Source: Verrucomicrobia bacterium SCGC AAA164-E04
Lineage (GTDB): Bacteria > Verrucomicrobiota > Verrucomicrobiia > Limisphaerales > AAA164-E04
DNA length: 64,000 nt
Assembly (NCBI GenBank): GCA_000383715.1
Contig: KB911840.1
Coordinates: forward strand, 1-64,000
Direction: 5' to 3'
This document shows positions 1 to 7,298 of this stretch, one piece after another; within the stretch, counting starts at the first letter, position 1, and each line of letters opens with the position of its first letter. Both the position numbers and the translations under genes were made by a program. The notes below the pieces were generated by a model, which was given only the letters and a program-made list of their open reading frames with translations, did no database searches and was not told the DNA's origin.

Positions 1-230
1 TGAATGTGATGTTTTTGGTTGCGCATGAGCTGTGTTTGTTTGGCGATATGCTTACGATTATCATCTTTGTCGCAATTGAAATGTCAATCTTCTGTAGGGT
101 TGATTTTTTTACCACCCATGCCGACTCATCGGCACTAGAGGACACAGAGTTCTCGTAAGATTGAGAGGAGGGGAGTTGACGTTTTATTTCAGTCCGTTCT
201 GGCGAATGGACTGAAATAAAACGTAAAGCA
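1..230 (+). repeat. Dispersed repeat, copy 1, with long hairpin
   Basis: This stretch matches 6079-6256 with only seven differences over the first 179 bases, and it may continue past the left window edge. It contains a small hairpin (GCCGA/TCGGC, 120-133), a CTAGAGGACACAGAG box (135-149), a purine-rich spacer and a long hairpin whose 17-base arms (179-195 and 208-224) pair perfectly around the loop GTTCTGGCGAAT. A short GC-rich motif, GTCAGCCTACCGGCGG, follows. No gene of its own is visible. Confidence 0.85.
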
Positions 231-486
231 GTCAGCCTACCGGCGGTGTAAAGGTGCGTGTTGGTCGTCCCAGGTCAACATTGTCAGGGTAGAAATTAGG
301 GATGCTCTTGCAGTTGCGGATTGTCCCTCCAGTTGTGGTGTATACGTAACTTTTAGACTACGAGTATTTTTTGTTTTCTTTGGGATTATAGGTAGGATCT
401 CGAAGAAAACAAAAAGTCTCCCAGATCCTTCTATGCCTTCCTCTCTCAACCCTCTATGTCCTCTAGCGGAGCGGGCGGTTGAAAAA
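105..486. mobile_element. MITE-like unit 1 bounded by inverted box repeats
   Basis: The left end (105-149) reads TTTTTTACCACCC then CTAGAGGACACAGAG. The right end (452-486), read on the minus strand, gives TTTTTCAACCGCCCG then CTAGAGGACATAGAG, so the two ends are imperfect inverted repeats of one box. The 382-base interior holds the long hairpin and no convincing gene; the open frame at 237-647 on the minus strand has no recognisable product. A second unit lies at 6182-6585. That this is a non-autonomous mobile element is inferred from structure. I saw no clear target-site duplication. Confidence 0.5.
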
Positions 487-604
487 TTACCGGCATCCAC
501 ATTAGTTGTCCCGTCAACCCTAGGATGCTTTCTGGTAAGGTAAAACTGTTCTGAAAGTCCCGTGACTGCGGGATTGGTGAAAAAACTTTGCATATTGTGA
601 GTGC

Positions 605-925
605 TTATTCTCTCGTTTTTCTGGTAGTTCGCAATCGGTTGCGCCATTTATTGGGATCTTGTGAACAATGAAACACCGCATAGACCACTATTTTTTCATC
701 ATCAAACTCATAAAAAACTTCAAATGGGAAACGACGGATCGGTGCATGTCGAAACTCATTTAAGGCGACTGGAAAGAGGCGTGGATGACGCTGTATGATA
801 GAGAGGCATGCTTCAATGGAGCGCAGAAAATCCTCGCCTAAACCCGGTTCGCGACTTTCACACCAATCATACGAATCAGCGACATCCTCTTCCGCATCCG
901 GGATGTAGATGATTTTGTTAATCAT
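605..925 (-). CDS. RelE/ParE-type toxin, intact copy
   Basis: This encodes a compact toxin of about 106 residues of the RelE/ParE superfamily. Members of the superfamily either cleave mRNA at the ribosome or poison gyrase. Recognisable parts are the N-terminal DAEEDVADSYDW helix region, GLGEDFLRSIE, the RRFPFEVFYEF strand pair and a C-terminal VYAVFHCSQDP strand. The ATG at 925 is preferred over the one at 940 because in the second copy (5282) the same codon overlaps the end of the antitoxin frame. The antitoxin directly upstream (919-1167) is broken here, while the second copy at 5.2 kb has an intact antitoxin and a ruined toxin. Confidence 0.8.
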   Translation of the reverse strand: MINKIIYIPDAEEDVADSYDWCESREPGLGEDFLRSIEACLSIIQRHPRLFPVALNEFRHAPIRRFPFEVFYEFDDEKIVVYAVFHCSQDPNKWRNRLRTTRKTRE

Positions 926-1167
926 GCCGAGATCGCGCATGCTGCTTTACTTCTACTCATCTACGCTAGAGGAGGTATTTGAAAGGAATCGCTCCTCTCG
1001 GTGTCGTAGCGCTTCCCGTTGAGTGTTTAAGACAGGCAGCTTGAAATTCCTCCTGGGCGATGCTGTCTCATAGATACTCAACAAATTGAATCCGTTCAGC
1101 TCGTGAAAGTTTCATCAGAGGATCCAGTGCTGTGTCTATAGCTAAAACGTTATTGAGAGAAAGAGCA
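919..1167 (-). pseudogene. Broken antitoxin partner of the ParE-like toxin
   Basis: On the minus strand this aligns with the intact antitoxin at 5275-5496. Shared segments include LDPL.KL.RAERIQ, DSIA and the end KQHARSRHD. The conserved Trp codon in the LWDSIA motif is TGA here. Farther on there is a frameshift and further stop codons before the KQHARSRHD end, which overlaps the toxin start at 925. The reading frame cannot give a full-length protein, so the toxin would lack its cognate antitoxin in cis. The neighbouring 1168-1236 bases hold nothing recognised. Confidence 0.75.
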
Positions 1168-1236
1168 TGATTCAATAAGCGCTCTTGCAGCAAATTAGAA
1201 AGGTTGCCATTGGGTTTTTTCTTACTTTCGTAACAC

Positions 1237-1872
1237 TCAATTATCAAAGTTAGGAATCTTCAAACGCTTTGCTGGATTACCTATTACAGTTATAGCTTCT
1301 CTTACAGACGACAAAACAACAGAACCAGAGCCTACAGTGGAAGACTTTTTCACCTTTAGTCCATGTCTTACAGTAGAGCCAGAACCAATTAAAACACCTT
1401 CACCTATTGAGACAGTTCCACCAATTTGAGCACCAGGATTAACTTGAACGAAATTGTCAAAATTAACATCATGTCCAATACCACACATGAAGTTTATATA
1501 AACATGGTTGGCAAAGACTACATTTGAACCAATGACACAATTTGGAGAAATAATTACTCCTTCGCTATTAATGTCATTAATATTCGTGGCCGTAATAACG
1601 GACGAGTGAACCAAATTAGGAAATACAAAGCCTAACCTTTTAAGCTCCTCGGAAACTATTCTCTTTTTATGAGGATTTCCTATCGCCAGGGCTGCATATT
1701 TAGTTCCAACACTTTCTGGAGAAATTTCGGCACCGAAAAATTTTCCTTGTAGCGAGAATTCTTCAAATTCACTTATGTTAGTTGATGAGAACCCAACAAT
1801 CTTTACTTTTTTCGAAAAAAAAGCGTAAAATTCTCGTGCGAGCCCTCCAGTTCCAATAACGACTATATCCAT
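1237..1872 (-). CDS. NeuD/PglD-type sugar O- or N-acyltransferase
   Basis: The 211-residue protein has the NeuD/PglD layout: an N-terminal Rossmann-like half starting MDIVVIGTGGLAREF, then a left-handed parallel beta-helix of hexapeptide repeats from about residue 85 (ISPNCVIGSNVVFANHV, GAQIGGTVSIGEGVLIG). The His in GIGHDVNF matches the catalytic base position of the family. Known members acetylate sialic acids or UDP-amino sugars using acetyl-CoA. It is the last gene of a four-gene operon with an ACP, an SDR and an acyl-adenylating ligase (one base after the ligase stop). Its donor here may therefore be an ACP-bound acyl group, which is an inference. The DNA is AT-rich compared with most of the window, suggesting transfer. 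Confidence 0.8.
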   Translation of the reverse strand: MDIVVIGTGGLAREFYAFFSKKVKIVGFSSTNISEFEEFSLQGKFFGAEISPESVGTKYAALAIGNPHKKRIVSEELKRLGFVFPNLVHSSVITATNINDINSEGVIISPNCVIGSNVVFANHVYINFMCGIGHDVNFDNFVQVNPGAQIGGTVSIGEGVLIGSGSTVRHGLKVKKSSTVGSGSVVLSSVREAITVIGNPAKRLKIPNFDN

Positions 1873-1873
1873 G

Positions 1874-3172
1874 TTAAGCTCTCTTGAATCTATGACCGAT
1901 GCTAACTGAAGAAATTTTTAGACGTTTTGGCATCATGTGATTTGGTAAATGTTCGTTCAAAAATGCTTTCAAACCAGTTTTATCCATATCGTGTTCAGGC
2001 GCAAGCTGAACGGTTAACTCAACGTGCTGACCGGTGATAGGGTTTGGTTGAGCTTCCGCTTTGACAAGCTCAACATGCTCATACTGCAACGCGACTCGCT
2101 CAACTTCTGAAGCCATAAACTTCAAGCCTCCGACATTAATAACTTCACTAGTACGACCTGTTATTTTGTAGTGGCCGTTACGCTCTTCAACAATGTCTTT
2201 CGTATTGTACCAGCCATCTTTGTCGAATGGGCTATCGGCATTCAGGTAGCCCAGCATTCTTGTTGCAGAGCGAATTTCGAGTATACTATCCCTTACTCTC
2301 GTTTCCACGCCTTCACCACCGATTCTCATAAACAGACTGTTTCTTGCCTTACTTTTAACACGAACAATACCTAGCTCTGACATACCGAAAGTTTGTCTGA
2401 AGTCGACATTAGGTAGCAGCTCGCAAAGTGCATCTAGTGTCGGTTGATCCATACGTTCAGTTCCATAGGTGATTATGCGCAGCGTCTCTGGAAAACCTTT
2501 TGGAATTAGCCCACTCATTAACATCATACGAAGAAATGTCGGTGTTGTTGGTAACGCTTCAATTTTGTATTTCGCACAAGTGGCCAAAATATCCTCTACA
2601 CTGCGAGATTTTGGCGCCACCACTGTTCCTTTGTTGAAGAGAGTGTGAAGCAATGTATTCAGTCCGCCGATATGGTCAAACAACAAGAAATTGATTGTCT
2701 TTAACGTGGGACGTGGTGTTTCAAAGCGTTGCATGAAAAGTGTTAAATCATGTAATATTGCCTTAGGACGGCCCGTAGTCCCTGTCGAAAAAAGAACTAA
2801 ACCAGAGTGGCTTTTAAATCTCAGGTTTTCAATCAACTCATTTTTTAAGCTGTGATTGATACGTTTTACACTTTCACCTTCAATTACAACGTCGACTAAA
2901 GCAGTTTCAAAGAAATATTTGTGTTGTGCTCTTGTATCAACGGTGAGCGGAACAAGAATTACGTTTTTATCTATCAGCTGTAACAACGTCAGAATTGACC
3001 GAGGATCAAAATCGCCAATCAAGGCAACGACATCACCGCTGCTGACTTCAGATAAGTCTACAGTTTTTTGTTCAGCTATCTGCCTAAAACCCAACTCACC
3101 ACTTGAGTGAATGAGAAATGGATAATCTATCCCTTGCCATCGCTCTATTAGTTTTTCTAGTAAATTCATCAA
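1874..3172 (-). CDS. AMP-dependent acyl-CoA synthetase/ligase (ANL family)
   Basis: The 432-residue protein has the ANL adenylation signatures. They include the ATP-binding loop FSTGTTGRPKAI near residue 130, TFGMSELGI, the Asp of GWYNTKD, the hinge motif ITGRTSEVINVGGLK, and a C-terminal lysine region ending GHRFKRA. The family activates a carboxylic acid as acyl-AMP and passes it to CoA or a carrier thiol. At 432 residues it is somewhat short, with a compact N-terminal domain. It overlaps the SDR by four bases and sits in a run with a dedicated ACP, so loading an acyl group onto that ACP is the likely job. The substrate cannot be read from sequence. Confidence 0.85.
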   Translation of the reverse strand: MMNLLEKLIERWQGIDYPFLIHSSGELGFRQIAEQKTVDLSEVSSGDVVALIGDFDPRSILTLLQLIDKNVILVPLTVDTRAQHKYFFETALVDVVIEGESVKRINHSLKNELIENLRFKSHSGLVLFSTGTTGRPKAILHDLTLFMQRFETPRPTLKTINFLLFDHIGGLNTLLHTLFNKGTVVAPKSRSVEDILATCAKYKIEALPTTPTFLRMMLMSGLIPKGFPETLRIITYGTERMDQPTLDALCELLPNVDFRQTFGMSELGIVRVKSKARNSLFMRIGGEGVETRVRDSILEIRSATRMLGYLNADSPFDKDGWYNTKDIVEERNGHYKITGRTSEVINVGGLKFMASEVERVALQYEHVELVKAEAQPNPITGQHVELTVQLAPEHDMDKTGLKAFLNEHLPNHMMPKRLKISSVSIGHRFKRA

Positions 3173-3846
3173 ACACCGCCAACGCTTAGGATTTGTCCGC
3201 TTAATGATGCTGCTTTATCATCGATTAATAATTCGACAAGATCACATACATCTGACTTTTGGAACTGTTTATTAATAACCTGTTGAGAGGTGATTTTTTT
3301 GATTTGTGCATCGGTAATACCTCTCAATAAGTCCGTACGTATGGGGCCTGGCGCAATACAATTAACCCTGATATTGAAATCGGCCATTTCTCTCGCAAAG
3401 GTGCGAGAGAAAGACTCCACTCCAGCCTTAGATGCGGCATAAACAGACTCGCCTTTTAAAGCTAGCGCAACTGCAATGGTAGAGAAGTTGATGAAGCTAC
3501 CATGCTTCCGTCGTAACATAATAGGGGCAAACAGCTGACAACAATAAATTGTCCCGATTAGGTTTGTCTGTATCAATTTCTGAACAGTGGATTCATCGGT
3601 TGTCACTGCCATATTCATTGAGGCAACACCAGCAGCATTAATGAACGCCCTAACTGGTTTTTTCATTCGCTTTATTTCTCTGGATGCATTCTTGACTGAA
3701 GAGTAGTCGCTTACATCACATTCGATTGCACCAATACTCATTCCACTAACAGAGCGAGCGAGCCCTATTACATCTTCGCCTTTTTCAGTTAAACGTTCAG
3801 TTATCGCTTGACCTAGGCCTCGGCTAGCTCCAGTAACTACAATCAC
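3169..3846 (-). CDS. Short-chain dehydrogenase/reductase, FabG-like
   Basis: The 225-residue SDR has the cofactor-binding TGASRGLG at residues 5-12, an NAAG motif, the catalytic YAASK and the following PGPIRTDL segment. FabG-like SDRs reduce 3-oxoacyl-ACP with NADPH. Four-base overlaps with the ACP upstream and the ligase downstream show tight translational coupling. In this context it probably reduces an acyl group held on the neighbouring ACP, for example 3-oxo to 3-hydroxyacyl. That step is inferred. It could instead act on a nucleotide sugar. Confidence 0.85.
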   Translation of the reverse strand: MIVVTGASRGLGQAITERLTEKGEDVIGLARSVSGMSIGAIECDVSDYSSVKNASREIKRMKKPVRAFINAAGVASMNMAVTTDESTVQKLIQTNLIGTIYCCQLFAPIMLRRKHGSFINFSTIAVALALKGESVYAASKAGVESFSRTFAREMADFNIRVNCIAPGPIRTDLLRGITDAQIKKITSQQVINKQFQKSDVCDLVELLIDDKAASLSGQILSVGGV

Positions 3847-4136
3847 CCTCTAGCCTCCGATTGATTTGCAAATTCGTCAGCGAGCGCAGTAACACTGCGG
3901 AACATACTACGAGATTTCGACATTGCTGATGCTGATTTCCAATCGAACTCAAAGCCGTGCTCGTCAGCTAAATCTTCTAATGCTAGACAAACCTCTACCA
4001 GCTTCAATGAGTCAAGAAGCGATTCGCCCCCGATAAGCTCCATTTTTTCAGAAATCTCCACCTTTTCTTCTAATGCTTCGTTGATTGCAGATATGACAAT
4101 TTCTTTTGCTTGTTCTTTGTTCATTGATTTTTGCAT
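3843..4136 (-). CDS. Acyl carrier protein
   Basis: The 97-residue acidic protein is a small carrier with the phosphopantetheine site in GGESLLDSLKLVE; the Ser is at residue 43. It is a little longer than a typical housekeeping ACP and diverges in the C-terminal half. Two starts are possible, Met1 (4136) and Met5 (4124); neither has a strong Shine-Dalgarno site. It is the first gene of the ACP-SDR-ligase-acyltransferase operon. The AT-rich 150 bases upstream hold promoter-like sequence on the minus strand, but no box is clear enough to call. Confidence 0.85.
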   Translation of the reverse strand: MQKSMNKEQAKEIVISAINEALEEKVEISEKMELIGGESLLDSLKLVEVCLALEDLADEHGFEFDWKSASAMSKSRSMFRSVTALADEFANQSEARG

Positions 4137-4286
4137 TTAAAACAAATTGCTGTTTCTTCAGTGCCGATCCTTAGTTACCAAAATATGATAGTAAAAAGTA
4201 GTCTCTTTTTATAAAAATTTCATCACACTTATAAGTTACATATCTTACAACAGACCAACGATTCACACAAGACAAAACAATTCACT

Positions 4287-4306
4287 GAGGCGGACACCGG
4301 AAATCG
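4287..4306 (+). repeat. Probable left inverted repeat of an IS3-family element
   Basis: TGAGGCGGACACCGGAAATC begins with the TGA typical of IS3-family ends and lies about 60 bases before the frame at 4369 that encodes an OrfA-like protein. I did not find a convincing right end, in line with decay of the element. Confidence 0.45.
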
Positions 4307-4368
4307 GGTCAGGAGTTAGGTTATGATTGTGACCTGAGGGTGCGGGTGTTCAACCTAAGCGAAACTAC

Positions 4369-4653
4369 ATGAAATTAAAACGAAGAAGACACGACCCCGA
4401 ATTCAAAGCCCGAGCGGCCCTGGAAACGCTAAAGAGCGTTAAGACAATCCTGCAGATTGCCGAGGAATACAAAGTAAATCCCGTTCAGGTCTCAGAGTGG
4501 AATAAGATCATATTGGAGGACGCATCGGAGGCGTTTGGCCCCGGGAGTGGCAAGAGTTCAGGGGAGGATTTTGATCGAGAGCGCAAAAAGCTGCAGGTCA
4601 AGATTAGCGAACTGACGATCGACTTGGATTTCCTGTTGGAAAAATCAAAATAA
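4369..4653 (+). CDS. IS3-family transposase OrfA
   Basis: The 94-residue protein has the OrfA pattern: KRRRHDPEFKARAALETLK, a helix-turn-helix around ILQIAEEYKVNPVQVSEW, and a C-terminal coiled coil with leucines (KLQVKISELTIDLDFLLEK). OrfA supplies DNA binding for the OrfAB transposase. The frame is complete, but the OrfB catalytic part that should follow is unreadable, so the element cannot move by itself. Confidence 0.85.
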   Translation: MKLKRRRHDPEFKARAALETLKSVKTILQIAEEYKVNPVQVSEWNKIILEDASEAFGPGSGKSSGEDFDRERKKLQVKISELTIDLDFLLEKSK

Positions 4654-5180
4654 CTCGGACTACGAGGGAGCGCTTCGAGTTGTTAAAATAAGCGATCCCT
4701 AAGGTGAGCACGCGCAAAAAGCAACGATCCTGTTCATCAGGCTGCTTTGATGTCCCGTAAGCGTGGGTGCATTGTGTTGGTCGGTGTGGTTCGGCTGGAG
4801 CTTTCGCGAGCGGATTTCTACGAAAAGGAAATTAGATTTCAGGTGTAATGCATTTATGGGCTTGGACGATATGATGGTCAGTATGAGGATAAAGTGATCG
4901 ATTATCCTCTTCCTTATCTTCGGTGGAAGGAGCAGCGGAATTTCGAAGCCTTTCTTGAATTGCTTTCTCAAAAGACTCTGAATCTTGCCTCTCTCAGTAC
5001 GCATTGATTTGAGTTGAGGGATGCACTGAAAGCTTATGAAAAGGTGGGGAGAAAAGAGGGGATGGGAATTGTCATTCAATATCCATTTGATAATCGAAAA
5101 CTAGATTCCAATAGCTTGGTTCATTCGATTGACTTGAAAACCGAAGCGCGTTCATCCTTCGGTAAGGTTCATTGCAGCTT
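4654..5180 (+). pseudogene. Decayed IS3 orfB and an unidentified coding remnant
   Basis: Right after orfA a few words resembling an orfB start appear (AISDPKVSTRKKQ), but stops and frameshifts interrupt them and no DDE motif survives. Farther on, 4864-5007 reads open in one frame with the phrase YPLPYLRWKEQRNFEAF and ends at a TGA; a related-looking frame follows (5014-5208). I do not recognise this second piece. It may be a fragment of an unrelated gene trapped by IS decay. Confidence 0.5.
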
Positions 5181-5183
5181 TAT

Positions 5184-5282
5184 TGGAGCGCGGAAAATCC
5201 TCGCCTAAACCCGGTTCGCGACTTTTATACCAATCGGGACATCCTCTTCCGCATCTAGGATGTAGATAATTTTGCTAATCAT
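5184..5282 (-). pseudogene. Truncated RelE/ParE toxin, second copy
   Basis: Reading leftwards from the ATG at 5282 gives MISKIIYILDAEEDV, matching the start of the toxin at 605-925. A small deletion then shifts the frame, giving a stop at 5205. Similarity ends near 5184, next to the IS3 remnant. The start codon overlaps the stop of the antitoxin at 5275. Only the N-terminal third of the toxin is left. Confidence 0.75.
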
Positions 5283-5496
5283 GCCGAGAGCGCGCATGCT
5301 GCTTGACTTCTTCCCAAGTACGCCCCGAGTAGGGATGTGCAAGGAATCGCTCCTTTCGGCGTTGCAACTCTTCCCGGTGAGAGTCTAAGATAGGCAGTTC
5401 AGAATCCTCGCGGGCGATGCTGTCCCATAGATCCTCAACTAGTTGAATCCGTTCGGCTCGTGGAAGTTTCAGGAGAGGGTCCAATGTGGTGTTCAT
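5275..5496 (-). CDS. Antitoxin of the RelE/ParE module, intact copy
   Basis: The protein of about 73 residues matches the small addiction-module antitoxin type with the motif LLKLPRAERIQLVEDLWDSI near its start. An upstream Met would start it at 5532, but the Met at 5496 fits the family start better. The last codons (HD then TAG) overlap the toxin start at 5282. Because the adjoining toxin is truncated, this antitoxin has no partner in cis. It could still neutralise the related toxin at 605-925, an interaction I infer only from the close similarity of the two loci. Confidence 0.75.
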   Translation of the reverse strand: MNTTLDPLLKLPRAERIQLVEDLWDSIAREDSELPILDSHREELQRRKERFLAHPYSGRTWEEVKQHARSRHD

Positions 5497-5583
5497 TCGC
5501 GAAACGATATGGGAAGAAAGGACGTGATTCAAGTAGTAACAATGTCGAGACTCAGCATGAGATCTTAATTGTTCCTACTGCGC

Positions 5584-5640
5584 CTTCATTTGTCTTTTGC
5601 GTTACATCGAAATACTCCATTCTCCATGTGGCAGGTTCAA
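5584..5640 (+). repeat. Duplicated leader upstream of AbrB-type antitoxin, copy A
   Basis: This block (TTCATTTGTCTTTTGCGTTA onwards) is nearly identical to 10337-10395, and both lie about 50 bases before a duplicated AbrB-type gene. The similarity resumes at AAGGAATGA just ahead of each start codon. The leader and gene were evidently copied together. The block may hold the promoter or operator, but no box is certain. Confidence 0.7.
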
Positions 5641-5693
5641 GATGGCTGGTTTTTTGTTGGTTTAGCATTAAGGAATGAAGTAACGGCATTAAT

Positions 5694-5849
5694 ATGAAAG
5701 CGTCTATTACTTCTAAAGGGCAGCTTACGATTCCCAAGTCAATCAGGGATCGTATGGGGCTTAAGGCTGGCGATGTTTTAGAGTTTGATGAAAAGCGCAT
5801 GCGTTCGGTTGCGGGAGCGGTGGGGGAGCTTTTTGGGGGAAAGATTTGA
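5694..5849 (+). pseudogene. Truncated AbrB/MazE-type antitoxin
   Basis: The first 43 codons nearly match the gene at 10445 (KASITSKGQLT.PKSIRDR), the swapped-hairpin AbrB DNA-binding fold. After RSVAG the sequence diverges and the frame closes at 51 residues. No toxin follows. About 17 bases after the stop comes a copy of the dispersed CTAGAGG-type repeat (5866-5911), so loss of the 3' end and the toxin gene may be linked to that repeat. Confidence 0.7.
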
Positions 5850-5865
5850 AGTTTTCATGTGGTTT

Positions 5866-5911
5866 GTTTTTTCACCACCCGTTTTGCTGTGCGCGACTTG
5901 AGGACACAGAG
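5866..5911 (+). repeat. Dispersed repeat box, hairpin-less copy
   Basis: TTTTTTCACCACCCG is followed by ACTTGAGGACACAGAG, matching the left box of the repeats at 105, 6182, 9222 and 10129. The long hairpin that follows in those copies is not recognisable here; only a purine-rich stretch and a degenerate GAAGTAAAAT appear. Confidence 0.65.
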
Positions 5912-6078
5912 ATTTGGGAGAAGGAAGAGAAGAGCTCGAAGTAAAATCACAAGTATTCAGTCCTGTGGGTAGTGCATCGGTATTGGAAATTCTTTGAAAT
6001 AGTAATCTGCAGCGTTCGCGGGCTGTATCCAGTGCGGTGTCGAGCCGCCGCACTCCTGAGGGCGTTTGTGTTGTGCTG

Positions 6079-6325
6079 TGAATGTGATGTTTTTGGTTGC
6101 GCATGAGCTGTGTTTGTTTGGCGATATGCTTCCGACTATCATCTTTGTCGCAATTGAAATGTCAATCTTCTGTGGGGTTGATTTTTTTACCACCCGTGCC
6201 GACTCGTCGGCACTAGAGGACGCAGAGTTTTCGTAAGATTGAGAGGAGGGGAGTTGAGGTTTTATTTCACTGTGTTCTGGCGAAATCACTGAAATAAAAC
6301 CTCAAGCTGTCCGCCCTTCGGGTGG
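6079..6325 (+). repeat. Dispersed repeat, copy 2, with long hairpin
   Basis: This is nearly identical to 1-179. The hairpin arms (6254-6269 and 6290-6305) pair over 16 bases. The loop keeps GTTCTGGCGAA. The pair that is C180-G223 in copy 1 is G6258-C6301 here. A short second hairpin, CCGCCC/GGGTGG, follows the long one. Confidence 0.85.
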
Positions 6326-6585
6326 CTTTTGGTAGCTCATGACGTCCCTGGTCCGTGGATAGGAATTCTGACACCTCGGGACTGCCTTTCCATAAGCCCC
6401 AATCGATTTCAGCAACTTTTGGAGTAATTCAGAATCCATCTGCTTAAGAACCCTTTTTAGTCTGATCCCTTTGGGTTTTCTTTGGGCTTAAGGCCAGAAA
6501 TGTCAAAAAAACTCAAAATTCGTTCTTCTTTGTCTCTGTGTCCCTCTGTGCCCTCTAGTGACCGCAGGGAACGGGTGATGAAAAA
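6182..6585. mobile_element. MITE-like unit 2 bounded by inverted box repeats
   Basis: The left box (6182-6227) and an inverted right box (6544-6585) bound 404 bases with no recognisable gene. On the minus strand the right box reads TTTTTCATCACCCG then CTAGAGGGCACAGAG. The overall plan equals unit 1 at 105-486, although the interior right of the hairpin is quite different. Mobility is inferred. Confidence 0.5.
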
Positions 6586-6727
6586 TACCGCTTTTGAACG
6601 GCTAAGGCAGGACGACGACTTTCATTGGGAGTAAGGCTTGATCCGGTGTTAATAGCCATTCAGCTGTTGCTGTGCATGCTCTATGTCTTGTAGAAAATCA
6701 ATCAGATTGCAGGTGTAAAAACGGCTT

Positions 6728-6951
6728 TTATTGTGATGGCCATTCCTTGCGAAGATTTTCTTGATATGAGAGTCCGTCGTTGACCTTGTTTTTCCATAAA
6801 CCCAAGGATTGGTTGAGGTCCGATGTTTGGGTGTTTGGGTCTAAGAAGGCATCGATGGCTTCATGAATGATGGCGGCTCGGGAGCATTTTTTTCTCTGAC
6901 CAGATCGAGTTGGGTGAGCATGTGGTCTGGAACATCTATAATGGTTCTCAT
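6728..6951 (-). pseudogene. RHH/CopG-type antitoxin split by a frameshift in an A run
   Basis: From the ATG at 6951 the minus strand reads MRTIIDVPDHMLTQLDLVREK, a ribbon-helix-helix N terminus. The rest of the family-like protein, KCSRAAIIHEAIDAFL onwards to 6728, is in another frame. The switch falls exactly in a run of seven A (plus-strand T at 6887-6893); eight A would restore one protein of about 74 residues. It may be a mutation, a sequencing error or a slippery site. No intact toxin follows; 6600-6727 has only short unplaced fragments. Confidence 0.65.
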
Positions 6952-7025
6952 ATGACGTTATCAATTGGTGTCAATGAACAGCAAAGTCATGTTGACTTAG
7001 TTTGGGAAGAGATTAGACTAAGTTC

Positions 7026-7298
7026 ATAGCCAATATCAACATTCACGAGGCTAAGACACATCTTTCGAGGTATGCAAAAAGGGTGAAAGCAGGCGAGACA
7101 TTTATCCTATGTGACCGCATTGTACTTTTTGCTGAGCTGAGGCCATTGCCTGGAAACGAGGAATCCAAGGATTTCAAACGGCCGCTGGGTTTGGATGAAG
7201 GATCGATTCATTTTTCTGAGGATTGGGATTCTGTTGTAACTAACCAAGAAATAGCTGGAATGTTTGGATTGACCGATTCAGGAGATTCCAGTCATTGA
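7026..7298 (+). CDS. Phd/YefM-type antitoxin with no ordinary start codon
   Basis: The frame reads ANINIHEAKTHLSRYAKRV, the typical N terminus of Phd/YefM antitoxins, then a C-terminal toxin-binding tail, about 90 residues in all. Where an ATG is expected (7026) the codon is ATA, and a stop lies only four codons upstream. The first usual start, GTG at 7083, would remove the DNA-binding first 19 residues. So either ATA is used or the gene is crippled. Its stop overlaps the ATG of the VapC toxin (7298), as in working modules. Confidence 0.65.
   Translation: MANINIHEAKTHLSRYAKRVKAGETFILCDRIVLFAELRPLPGNEESKDFKRPLGLDEGSIHFSEDWDSVVTNQEIAGMFGLTDSGDSSH

Noticed and set aside
237-647. Minus-strand open frame of 136 codons
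   Set aside because: It crosses the repeat unit and the toxin 3' end and shows no recognisable motif; it looks like an artefact of the repeat.
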